From: Patescibacteria group bacterium
Lineage (GTDB): Bacteria > Patescibacteriota > Andersenbacteria > UBA10190
NCBI GenBank assembly: GCA_022574795.1
Contig: JACZRJ010000028.1
Location: 1 to 6,395 of the forward strand
Reading direction: 5' to 3'
Length of the DNA: 6,395 nt
The notes beneath the pieces were generated by a model. It saw only the letters and a list, made by a program, of their open reading frames with translations, ran no database searches and was not told the origin of the DNA. Made by a program: the position numbers and the translations under genes. Positions 1-5,029 of this stretch are shown piece after piece (the first letter of the stretch is position 1; each line of letters opens with the position of its first letter).

Positions 1-401
1 GGACGGTGTTCGAAAATGTTGCCTTTGCTATGGAGGTAGGTGGTGCGAGCACGCGAGAGATCAGAAATACCGTGCCCCATATCCTCAAGCTCAATAATTT
101 GCTGCCGAAGGCTGAGACGTATCCGACGGCGCTGTCTGGCGGTGAGAAGCAACGAGTAGCTATTGCCCGGGCTTTGGCTTACAAGCCTCAGATCCTATTG
201 GCGGACGAACCGACGGGAAATCTTGATGCGCTACACTCTTGGGATATTGTGCAACTGCTGATCAAGATCAATAAGCTGGGTACGACCGTGTTACTGGCTA
301 CCCATAATGATGACATTGTTAATGCTCTGAAAAAACGCGTGGTAACTCTTAGTAAAGGTAAAGTAATAGCAGATCAGAAAACGGGAACGTATAAACTCTA
401 A
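1..401 (+). CDS. ftsE: Cell-division ATP-binding protein FtsE, C-terminal part (5' end outside window)
   Basis: This is the ATPase subunit of FtsEX, the ABC-type complex that sits at the division septum and uses ATP to control peptidoglycan hydrolases outside the membrane. The first full codon is at position 3 and reads into TVFENVAFAMEV, the usual stretch after the Q-loop. About 90 N-terminal residues with the Walker A motif are therefore missing, and the GTG at 6 is an internal valine rather than a start. The visible part has an intact signature (LSGGEKQRVAIARAL), Walker B with catalytic Glu (ILLADEPTGN), the D-loop (NLD) and the switch histidine (LLATHND). It ends in TAA 3 bp before the ftsX ATG, so the two genes are almost certainly cotranscribed and perhaps translationally coupled. 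The family call rests on motifs plus the adjacent ftsX. LolD/MacB-type ATPases look similar, but the neighbour makes FtsE much more likely. Confidence 0.93.
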   Translation, partial: TVFENVAFAMEVGGASTREIRNTVPHILKLNNLLPKAETYPTALSGGEKQRVAIARALAYKPQILLADEPTGNLDALHSWDIVQLLIKINKLGTTVLLATHNDDIVNALKKRVVTLSKGKVIADQKTGTYKL

Positions 402-404
402 ATA

Positions 405-1331
405 ATGATTGGTATTTCATTTTTCAGGATTATTAAAGCGGCCGGTCAAAATTTGGTCCGCAATATTTGGTTGTCGGCGGCCACGTTAATGATTATGACT
501 ATTACTTTGGTGATGATTTCTTTCTTATACTTTGCTAATGTCCTGGGCGCGGAGGTACTACGAGTCATTGAGCAGAAAATTGATTTGACGGTGACCTTCC
601 AAGAGGGTCTAGCGCAGGAGGAGATTGAGCGAATAGCCCAATACATTGAGAGCCGGGATGATGTGGCTAGTGTTAAAGTGGTTACTAGCGAAGAAGCGAT
701 CGCCATCTTCCGAGGACGTCATGCTGATGATCCTTTAATTGCAGAGTCTTTGGCTGAGCTCGACGATAATCCTCTGCCGGCCAACATGTATGTGCTAGCC
801 ACTGACCCTCGCTGGTACAAGGGCCTAGCTGAGCACTTGTCTGGTGAATCATACAGCGCCCAGATCGCCGAGGTGAATTATGAGAGTTCACGAGGTGTGA
901 TTGATCGGTTGATCGCACTAATATCATCGGTCAAAACAGTCAGTACCGTTGTCACCGTCGTATTTTCCTTGCTGGTGATGCTGATCATGTATAATACCAT
1001 CCGTTTAGCAATCTACAGCTTTCGAGAGGAGATAGATATTATGAATTTAGTGGGAGCGTCGCGGTTGTTTATTCAAGGTCCCTTTATTTTTGAAGCCGTT
1101 GTAGTAGCGCTGCTGGCAGTAGGCTTGGCCACTGCTATCATTTATCCGGTGCTCAGCTCGGTCGGACCTCACTTACAACGCTGGTTCTTTGATTCGCCCG
1201 ATCAACAGTTCAATATCTATCAGCACGCCATCGATAATTGGGTGACGGTTGTTGGGCTGATGGCATCAATCGCTGTTGGATTATCCATCGTAAGTAGTTC
1301 CTTTGCGGTAAGTCGCTATTTGAAACGATGA
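405..1331 (+). CDS. ftsX: Cell-division membrane protein FtsX
   Basis: This is the permease-like subunit of FtsEX. It transports nothing; it passes FtsE ATPase motion to cell-wall hydrolases through its extracytoplasmic loop. The 308-residue product has the family layout: a short cytoplasmic N-terminus, TM1 at about 22-45, a large extracytoplasmic domain at about 50-170, then TM2 (about 178-204), TM3 (about 228-250) and TM4 (about 280-303). The segment after TM2 (FREEIDIMNLVGASRLFIQG) is the conserved cytoplasmic FtsX motif preceding TM3. The start is the ATG 3 bp after ftsE. No clear Shine-Dalgarno is visible there, which fits coupling to ftsE translation. In many genomes a coiled-coil peptidoglycan hydrolase follows ftsX. 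Here the next gene is convergent, so any hydrolase partner is encoded elsewhere. Length and topology are normal. Confidence 0.95.
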   Translation: MIGISFFRIIKAAGQNLVRNIWLSAATLMIMTITLVMISFLYFANVLGAEVLRVIEQKIDLTVTFQEGLAQEEIERIAQYIESRDDVASVKVVTSEEAIAIFRGRHADDPLIAESLAELDDNPLPANMYVLATDPRWYKGLAEHLSGESYSAQIAEVNYESSRGVIDRLIALISSVKTVSTVVTVVFSLLVMLIMYNTIRLAIYSFREEIDIMNLVGASRLFIQGPFIFEAVVVALLAVGLATAIIYPVLSSVGPHLQRWFFDSPDQQFNIYQHAIDNWVTVVGLMASIAVGLSIVSSSFAVSRYLKR

Positions 1332-1340
1332 GTCTCCCTG

Positions 1341-2294
1341 CTATAGCTTGGCAATAATTTCGAGGAGTGAGGGGGGAATTTCTTTAACGCGAACTAACGG
1401 TGCTTGGCTGATGATATCGTAGAGCGAGGGCAAGTAGCGCGATGAACGTAAGGTAATTCTTAGACGTTGGCCTGAAAAACGAGAAGTAGGTAGCAACTGA
1501 ACAGAAGTTACGCCCTTTTGGGCTTTGAGTTTGCGAAGGGTGTCATAGCGCAGTCCTTCAATCCAGGCGTCGATGACGCGCGGACAGGCTACGGCCATGG
1601 CGATCTCGTCACGGGTACCGTGCTGAGCGAGACGACCGTGATGGAGTAATAGAATTGGTAAACCAAGCCTCTCGGCAATAATGGGTCGGCGGGTGGCAAC
1701 TATCGTAGTGCGGCCACTAAAGATTGTGGACAGCCAATAGCGGATCGGACTGACTCCGATTTGATCAGCAATATCATCTAGCAATATGACTGGTGCCTCT
1801 GACAGGGCAGCTCGCGCTACCTTGAGGCGCAACTGCTCGGTAGTAGAGAGTTTCTTGGCTGGGCGAGAAACACGAGCTGCTAAGCCGGTGGCCTCAATGA
1901 CCTCGCCAATACGGGCTGGTAAGTTTTCTATTTTCTGCGAGAGACCATAGGCGTTGAGAGTTTCGAATACTGTGCGCTCGCTAGTTTCCGGCTCCTCGCT
2001 TGTGACCTGGCCCGCCAAACTCGTTTTGTTTTGGTGTGGAGCTTGACCATTAATTACCACATGTCCCTGCTGCGGTTTTATTTGGCCACTCAGCACTTTT
2101 ATTAGCGTTGATTTACCGGAGGCCTCGGTGCCAAAGAGGGTAACGTGATCTCCCTGGGCAAGCTGAAAGCTCAGGCTCTGCAAGGCAATGTGGCTCGCAG
2201 TTGAGTGTGGGGTTACTTTTTTGAGCGCTGAAGTCTTGGAATGATAGGTAACGGTTAGACCGCTGACATCAACGAAGGCGGTTGCTTCCCTCAT
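1341..2294 (-). CDS. ABC transporter ATP-binding protein with altered catalytic motifs
   Basis: This 317-residue protein has an ABC nucleotide-binding domain (about 7-230) and a C-terminal extension (about 240-317). The extension ends IPPSLLEIIAKL, resembling the C-terminal domain of ABC-2 type exporter ATPases. An A-loop tyrosine (VTYHS, Y17) and a Walker A (GTEASGKST, 55-63) are present, so nucleotide binding is plausible. Several motifs deviate: the signature is LSTTE (149-153) instead of LSGGQ, the Walker B catalytic Glu is Asp (ILLDD, D174), the switch His is Arg (IVATRR, R202), and no clear Q-loop Gln is seen around 97-101. Hydrolysis may be weak, or the protein may work with a second ATPase. 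No permease gene lies beside it, so the substrate is unknown. The ATG is chosen because family homology (VDVSGLTVTY) begins directly after it. There is no Shine-Dalgarno, and a TATACT box lies 8 nt upstream. The gene is convergent with ftsX. Confidence 0.88.
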   Translation of the reverse strand: MREATAFVDVSGLTVTYHSKTSALKKVTPHSTASHIALQSLSFQLAQGDHVTLFGTEASGKSTLIKVLSGQIKPQQGHVVINGQAPHQNKTSLAGQVTSEEPETSERTVFETLNAYGLSQKIENLPARIGEVIEATGLAARVSRPAKKLSTTEQLRLKVARAALSEAPVILLDDIADQIGVSPIRYWLSTIFSGRTTIVATRRPIIAERLGLPILLLHHGRLAQHGTRDEIAMAVACPRVIDAWIEGLRYDTLRKLKAQKGVTSVQLLPTSRFSGQRLRITLRSSRYLPSLYDIISQAPLVRVKEIPPSLLEIIAKL

Positions 2295-2302
2295 AATTAT
2301 TC

Positions 2303-2311
2303 AGTATAGCA
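2303..2311 (-). promoter_or_regulatory. Extended -10 promoter of the ABC ATPase gene (likely near-leaderless)
   Basis: On the minus strand this reads TGC-TATACT, an extended -10 element, followed by 8 nt (GAATAATT) and the ATG at 2294. No -35 is recognisable at 16-18 bp. Transcription would be expected to start 0-2 nt before the ATG, and no Shine-Dalgarno exists between. The start site is inferred from spacing alone. Confidence 0.5.
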
Positions 2312-2342
2312 CGCCTACGTCGCAATCCCTTACGCTCATCTT

Positions 2343-2364
2343 CTGGTCCAGCAAGCTGAACCAG
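2343..2364 (-). other. Inverted repeat downstream of tRNA-Arg
   Basis: The arms CTGGTCCAGC and GCTGAACCAG (plus strand) face each other across 2 nt. Read as minus-strand RNA they give a 10-pair stem with one G-U pair, so the structure is better on the strand that carries the tRNA. It starts about 40 nt past the tRNA 3' end. There is no T-tract after it, so it is not a standard intrinsic terminator; it could help 3' processing or be chance. The rest of 2312-2402 shows only a short GCAAGCTTGC palindrome. Confidence 0.3.
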
Positions 2365-2402
2365 AGCTAGAATCGCTGCAAGCTTGCGGGAGCCCTATTA
2401 AG

Positions 2403-2475
2403 TATCCCCAGCAGGATTCGAACCTGCGACACCTGGCTCCGGAAGCCAGTGCTCTGTCCGCTGAGCTATGGGGAC
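2403..2475 (-). tRNA. tRNA-Arg (anticodon CCG)
   Basis: The minus strand folds into a complete 73-nt cloverleaf. The acceptor arm is GTCCCCA with TGGGGAT (first pair G-U) and discriminator A. The D stem is GCTC/GAGC with GG in its loop. The anticodon stem is CTGGC/GCCAG around the loop TTCCGGA, the variable loop has 5 nt, and the T arm is GCAGG-TTCGAAT-CCTGC. Anticodon CCG reads the arginine codon CGG. The 3' CCA is not encoded (ACTT follows the acceptor), so it must be added by the CCA-adding enzyme. No convincing promoter was found just upstream on its strand. Confidence 0.97.
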
Positions 2476-2525
2476 ATACTGTCGACTCGACCGTAGCAAG
2501 TATGCTGATCTGGCGCTAGGTTGCC

Positions 2526-2554
2526 TTGACTGCTTAGACTGACAGCACGATAAT
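2526..2554 (+). promoter_or_regulatory. Promoter of the 196-aa gene
   Basis: TTGACT (2526-2531), a 17-bp spacer and GATAAT (2549-2554) form a near-consensus housekeeping promoter. The expected start is near 2561, giving a leader of about 40 nt ahead of the strong ribosome binding site AAAGGAG at 2588-2594, 6 nt before the ATG. Confidence 0.75.
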
Positions 2555-2600
2555 TAGCCCTAGTTGTTTACCAATTAATCCTGTTGTAAAGGAGCGTATT

Positions 2601-3191
2601 ATGAGCCAGCTTGAAAGTGCCGATATTACGATTATGCGACTCAAGAAACAACCTCACGACGTGATCGCCTGCTTTAGCTGCCAGGGAGAAACTCATCGAC
2701 TAACTGTTAACCTGACGTCTCTGGTTAAGAAAGATGACACCAACGAAACCATTCGAGACAAGATTGCAGCTCGCTGCAGCGAGCAGTGTGACCGGCAAAC
2801 CAACAGCGTTGCGTATGTCGATGCGGCCAGGAAGGATATTCTATTCTTTTCTGGCATCGGGTCGAGAGTTCGGGCGCGTATTGGTGATATAAATGAGCGC
2901 GAAATTACTTGGCAGTATCAATGCGACGACGCTTGGCACCAAGCTGGAGTTCGTTTCACCCAGAAGCATGATTATCTGGACTACATTTGTCCTGACGGTT
3001 TGTCAGAGCTGGGCAAAGCATTCATTAAAATGGCTACACGGGCTGCAATGAAGCGACTTCACTCGGACGCGGCTGCTCCCATTGATGTTATTGCCAGATT
3101 TGTGACATCGCTACCAGTCGATGCGCCGACAACAGACCAGACGATCCCAAACGACATGTCGTGGCGTCTGTATCTTTCGGGCCTTCAATAG
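2601..3191 (+). CDS. Unrecognised 196-aa cytoplasmic protein with six cysteines
   Basis: I do not recognise the family. The start is well fixed: AAAGGAG lies 6 nt before the ATG, a near-consensus promoter lies upstream, and an intrinsic terminator begins about 40 bp after the stop, so this is a single-gene transcription unit. The 196-residue product has no signal peptide or membrane segment. It contains six cysteines: a CxxC pair (C24, C27), a CxxxC pair (C59, C63), C108 and C130. The first pair lies in a strand-like stretch (DVIACFSCQGETHRLTV). The middle (about 85-120) looks beta-rich (RVRARIGD, EITWQYQ), and 132-170 looks helical. Cysteine pairs spaced this way could bind a metal or respond to redox state, but no known zinc-finger or ferredoxin pattern is complete. 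The TAG stop lies in a 14-bp palindrome. Confidence 0.85.
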   Translation: MSQLESADITIMRLKKQPHDVIACFSCQGETHRLTVNLTSLVKKDDTNETIRDKIAARCSEQCDRQTNSVAYVDAARKDILFFSGIGSRVRARIGDINEREITWQYQCDDAWHQAGVRFTQKHDYLDYICPDGLSELGKAFIKMATRAAMKRLHSDAAAPIDVIARFVTSLPVDAPTTDQTIPNDMSWRLYLSGLQ

Positions 3192-3203
3192 TACTTAAGT
3201 ACT
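3190..3203. repeat. 14-bp perfect palindrome over the stop codon
   Basis: AGTACTTAAGTACT is its own reverse complement and includes the last two bases of the TAG stop of the 196-aa gene. It could be a protein-binding site or may simply be chance; it is too close to fold as a hairpin with a normal loop. Confidence 0.4.
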
Positions 3204-3231
3204 AAGCGAACAATTCTGTTCCAAAGTGATT

Positions 3232-3259
3232 CCACTGATACATAATCAGTGGTTTTTTT
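3232..3259 (+). terminator. Intrinsic terminator after the 196-aa gene
   Basis: A perfect 8-bp stem, CCACTGAT/ATCAGTGG, with loop ACATA is followed directly by seven T. It lies about 40 bp after the TAG stop. Its core is nearly repeated at 3752-3769, on the far side of the repeat region. Confidence 0.9.
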
Positions 3260-3302
3260 ACTAGGTAATTTTCAATTCGTGGGTCAGTAGAGCCTGCTGC
3301 AC

Positions 3303-3357
3303 TCATACATTAAGCTTTACCCTGTACCTCCTGATGGATGCGTGGGATTGTTCATTC
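3303..3357 (+). repeat. Diverged first copy of the long module
   Basis: It starts with TCATACATTAAG and ends with TTGTTCATTC, both shared with the 73-bp module, while the middle differs. The middle can still form an imperfect stem (CCC...GGG outer, TCC-TGAT-GGA inner) where the 73-bp copies form their hairpin. From 3348 to 3378 it is identical over 31 bp to 3506-3536. Confidence 0.65.
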
Positions 3358-3359
3358 CT

Positions 3360-3420
3360 CCCCGTTGAGACGGGGTTTCGCCCCGTTGAGACGGGGTTTC
3401 GCCCCGTTGAGACGGGGTTT
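3360..3420 (+). repeat. Three tandem 21-bp hairpin repeats
   Basis: CCCCGTTGAGACGGGG occurs at 3360-3375, 3381-3396 and 3402-3417, an exact 21-bp period with TTTCG linkers. Each copy is a 6-bp stem (CCCCGT/ACGGGG) around a TGAG loop followed by TTT. The stems resemble weak terminators in series. Confidence 0.9.
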
Positions 3421-3446
3421 GCGCTGCGGCTTAGTTGCGGCTCAGC
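3418..3446 (+). repeat. 29-bp module, copy 1
   Basis: It begins TTTGCGCTGCGGCTTAG and ends CTCAGC, directly after the third tandem hairpin. It matches 3556-3584 except for G3440, which is A3578 there. The second copy likewise directly follows a hairpin (the fifth). Confidence 0.85.
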
Positions 3447-3515
3447 TCCACCGAGCTACGCATTCATACATTAAGGATTGCTCCACATCCCGTTGGGCTG
3501 CGGAGTTGTTCATTC
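3443..3515 (+). repeat. 73-bp module, copy 1
   Basis: It is identical to 3596-3668 except at position 3449 (C) versus 3602 (T), which falls in a hairpin loop. Inside are a hairpin AGCTC-CACC-GAGCT (3444-3457), the link CATTCATACATTAAG, and a longer stem formed by CTCCACATCCC and GGGCTGCGGAG around a GTT loop with two mismatches (3481-3505). It ends with GTTCATTC and runs directly into the fourth short hairpin. Confidence 0.9.
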
Positions 3516-3517
3516 CT

Positions 3518-3558
3518 CCCCGTTGAGACGGGGTTTGCGCCCTGTTGAGACAGGGTTT
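3518..3558 (+). repeat. Fourth and fifth short hairpin repeats
   Basis: Copy 4 (3518-3533) is identical to the first three. Copy 5 (3540-3555) reads CCCTGTTGAGACAGGG: the fourth stem pair is T-A instead of C-G, with both bases changed together, so the stem is kept perfect. Both copies are followed by TTT, here with a TTTGCG linker. Confidence 0.9.
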
Positions 3559-3584
3559 GCGCTGCGGCTTAGTTGCGACTCAGC
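3556..3584 (+). repeat. 29-bp module, copy 2
   Basis: This is the second copy of the module at 3418-3446, with one difference (A3578 for G3440). After it an extra AAAATTCATGG is inserted before the next 73-bp module, so the join between modules differs from the first unit. Confidence 0.85.
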
Positions 3585-3585
3585 A

Positions 3586-3620
3586 AAATTCATGGCAGCT
3601 CTACCGAGCTACGCATTCAT
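3586..3620 (+). repeat. 35-bp module, copy 1
   Basis: It starts AAATTCATGGCAGCTC and ends CATTCAT, and matches 3673-3707 exactly. It overlaps the start of the second 73-bp module and contains its AGCTC-TACC-GAGCT hairpin. Confidence 0.9.
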
Positions 3621-3668
3621 ACATTAAGGATTGCTCCACATCCCGTTGGGCTGCGGAGTTGTTCATTC
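3596..3668 (+). repeat. 73-bp module, copy 2
   Basis: This is the near-identical copy of 3443-3515, 153 bp downstream. Unlike copy 1 it is not followed by a CCCC hairpin; GTTCATTC here becomes the left arm of the closing inverted repeat. Confidence 0.9.
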
Positions 3669-3720
3669 TTCGAAATTCATGGCAGCTCTACCGAGCTACG
3701 CATTCATTTCGGGAATGAAC
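3661..3720. repeat. Composite inverted repeat closing the repeat region
   Basis: GTTCATTC (3661-3668) pairs with GAATGAAC (3713-3720), CGAAAT (3671-3676) with ATTTCG (3706-3711), and AGCTC (3684-3688) with GAGCT (3693-3697) around TACC. A few short pairs lie between. The whole 60 bp can fold as one long interrupted hairpin. It includes the second 35-bp module (3673-3707), so an existing module has been framed by matching arms. Confidence 0.8.
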
Positions 3721-3726
3721 AAAGAC

Positions 3727-3754
3727 TTGCGCAAACACTTAAATGTAGTACACT
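3727..3754 (+). promoter_or_regulatory. Possible weak promoter for a small RNA
   Basis: TTGCGC (3727-3732), a 16-bp spacer and TACACT (3749-3754) resemble a weak promoter that would start near 3761. Support is moderate to low: only three of six -35 bases match consensus. Confidence 0.3.
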
Positions 3755-3760
3755 GACTAC

Positions 3761-3866
3761 ATAATCAGTAAACATATAAATATGTTCGGACCTCACGAGG
3801 GTTGTGGCTGCTAGCGCAGTACACAGTGTAAAGCATTAGGGCCGGTCGTCAGCGACCGGTTCTTTT
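3761..3866 (+). ncRNA. Candidate small structured RNA
   Basis: About 105 nt without an ORF contain several short hairpins: an inverted repeat AACATAT-AA-ATATGTT (3771-3786), CCTC-AC-GAGG (3791-3800), CTGC-TAGC-GCAG, and TACAC-A-GTGTA. An intrinsic terminator ends the stretch and a weak promoter-like sequence precedes it. No known RNA family was recognised. It could instead be a long terminator region for transcription from the repeats, or a leader of the CAP gene, though that gene has its own -10 after the terminator. Confidence 0.35.
3842..3866 (+). terminator. Strong intrinsic terminator upstream of the CAP gene
   Basis: A perfect 7-bp GC-rich stem, CCGGTCG/CGACCGG, with loop TCAG is followed by TTCTTTT. 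It insulates the CAP gene from upstream transcription and would end a transcript from the repeat region or the candidate small RNA. Confidence 0.88.
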
Positions 3867-3911
3867 GTGTCCAGTCTGATGAATTTGGCCGCAAAATTCT
3901 GAGTCAGCGTA

Positions 3912-3917
3912 TATACT
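3912..3917 (+). promoter_or_regulatory. -10 box of the CAP gene (likely near-leaderless)
   Basis: TATACT lies exactly 8 nt before the ATG at 3926, the same arrangement as on the ABC ATPase gene. No good -35 is seen at normal spacing. The start would fall 0-2 nt before the ATG; only GAAG sits before the start codon, too close to act as a Shine-Dalgarno. Confidence 0.45.
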
Positions 3918-3925
3918 TACCGAAG

Positions 3926-5029
3926 ATGAAGTCGGACATACAATTGCTCGTTGGGATTCTGCTGCTGGTGCTTACTGTCGCGGTGCTTCTAGGTGGTGTC
4001 CAGTTGGCTCGAAATTTGGGAGCGACGGGTGAGGCGCCTTCGTTAGCTCAACAATCTTTCCAGTTAGAGCAACTATTTGAGCGGTTTCGCAATCAGCGTG
4101 AAATATTAACCCCGGCACCACTGAGGGGATTGATCAATAGGGCTGCTGTGCCACTGACGCGGGCTGGTATTCTGGCGCAGACCAATCGGCATCGGACTGA
4201 GAGAGGTTTATCACCCCTGACAGGTAATTCAGTGCTCGATCAAGCAGCTACCGCGAAACTAGAGGATCTTTTTGCGCAGCAATATTTTGAACACGTCTCG
4301 CCTCTCGGGGTTGGTCCAGCCGATCTGGTTGATACTGTTCAGTATTCTTTCCTTCGAGTTGGCGAGAACTTGGCCCTGGGAAATTTTGAGGGTGATGAGG
4401 GTCTAGTTCAGGCTTGGATGGATAGTCCTGGTCATCGCGAAAATATATTACATCCGGGATTTTCTGAACTAGGCATTGCCGTAGCCGAGGGTATCTTTGA
4501 GGGGGATTCAGTTTGGATTGGGGTGCAAACCTTTGCTTTGCCACTCTCGGTGTGTCCCGCTATTGACACTGCCGTACATATTAGTGTGGATCTTCAGCAG
4601 AGTGGTGTTGACGATCTTAATACGGAGCTCACCGACAAGCGAGCAAGCCTCGATTCACAGAACACAGCGCTGATAGTGTTAGGGGATGAGGTGGATGCCT
4701 TAACGGGTCAGGCCGACGCGAAATTTTTGGCAGGAAATGCCAAAATACAGGAGGGTAATGTCATCGCGGAAGGCGGTGGAGAGCAAAGTGTCGCTGAGGC
4801 GCTATGGGATGAAGGGACACAATTACATGCTGCCGGACAGGAGTTGGCTGAACAGGCTGAGGTGAAGCGTGAACAGTACACCCAACAAGCTGATGCCTAT
4901 AATAAGGATAGAGAGAAATACAATGACTTGGTGGGCCAGCAGGAGGAATTACACAGCGCGCTGAAAGACTCGATTGATTCATTTAACGCGCAAATTAAAG
5001 CCTTCAACAGCTGCTTGGCTAATAGCTAA
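3926..5029 (+). CDS. Membrane-anchored extracellular CAP-domain protein with C-terminal coiled coil
   Basis: The 367-residue product starts with a short charged end and one hydrophobic segment (about 7-27, LLVGILLLVLTVAVLLGGV), a signal anchor that should place the rest outside the membrane. A linker is followed by a CAP (SCP/PR-1, YkwD-like) domain at about 82-206. It shows the family landmarks FEHVSP (H123), GENLA (E147), WMDSPGHRENIL (H170) and the ELGIAVAEG strand. Bacterial CAP proteins are secreted or surface proteins with mostly unknown biochemical roles. Residues about 225-360 are charged and helical, likely a coiled coil broken by a glycine turn (GGGE, 283-286). Just two cysteines, C210 and C363, flank this region and could form a disulfide. 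The ATG is chosen because the anchor begins right after it; a TATACT box lies 8 nt upstream. The gene stands alone between two terminators. Confidence 0.9.
   Translation: MKSDIQLLVGILLLVLTVAVLLGGVQLARNLGATGEAPSLAQQSFQLEQLFERFRNQREILTPAPLRGLINRAAVPLTRAGILAQTNRHRTERGLSPLTGNSVLDQAATAKLEDLFAQQYFEHVSPLGVGPADLVDTVQYSFLRVGENLALGNFEGDEGLVQAWMDSPGHRENILHPGFSELGIAVAEGIFEGDSVWIGVQTFALPLSVCPAIDTAVHISVDLQQSGVDDLNTELTDKRASLDSQNTALIVLGDEVDALTGQADAKFLAGNAKIQEGNVIAEGGGEQSVAEALWDEGTQLHAAGQELAEQAEVKREQYTQQADAYNKDREKYNDLVGQQEELHSALKDSIDSFNAQIKAFNSCLANS

Larger units (their letters stand above)
3290..3720. repeat. Mosaic region of nested structured repeats
   Basis: About 430 bp without a credible gene are built from a few modules used repeatedly. 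These are a 16-nt hairpin (five copies), a 29-bp module (3418-3446, 3556-3584), a 73-bp module (3443-3515, 3596-3668), a 35-bp module (3586-3620, 3673-3707) and the 8-mer GTTCATTC (3350, 3508 and 3661, and inverted at 3713). A diverged first module lies at 3303-3357. Most modules contain inverted repeats, so the whole could form a chain of hairpins as RNA or single-stranded DNA. The order is hairpins, 29-bp module, 73-bp module, then hairpins again. No transposase or protein gene is attached. Short open frames across it reflect the repeats, one having a 21-bp period, and lack ribosome binding sites. I cannot name the family. Confidence 0.85.

Noticed and set aside
6..8. GTG at position 6 as ftsE start
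   Set aside because: The preceding codon continues the family sequence (TVFENVAFA), so this is an internal valine in a gene cut by the window edge.
446..927. Minus-strand open frames inside ftsX
   Set aside because: They are shadows of ftsX with no start signals and no recognisable protein features.
2343..2364. Intrinsic terminator for tRNA-Arg
   Set aside because: The hairpin is good, but no T-tract follows on the minus strand, so it was kept only as an inverted repeat.
3481..3515. Integron attC-like site (GTTGGGC fits GTTRRRY)
   Set aside because: No matching RYYYAAC partner at a suitable distance was found, and the 7-mer lies in a hairpin loop and stem of the repeat module.
3338..3526. 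Open frame with a seven-residue repeat (PLRRGFA)
   Set aside because: The 21-bp repeat period keeps the frame open by itself. There is no ribosome binding site before its ATG, and the frame simply follows the hairpin repeats.
3360..3720. CRISPR array
   Set aside because: The repeats are of several kinds and lengths, the 5-bp linkers in the tandem part are too short to be spacers, and no cas gene is in view.
3573..3764. Open frame across the second repeat unit
   Set aside because: It starts at a TTG within a repeat module with no Shine-Dalgarno, and its peptide repeats mirror the DNA modules.
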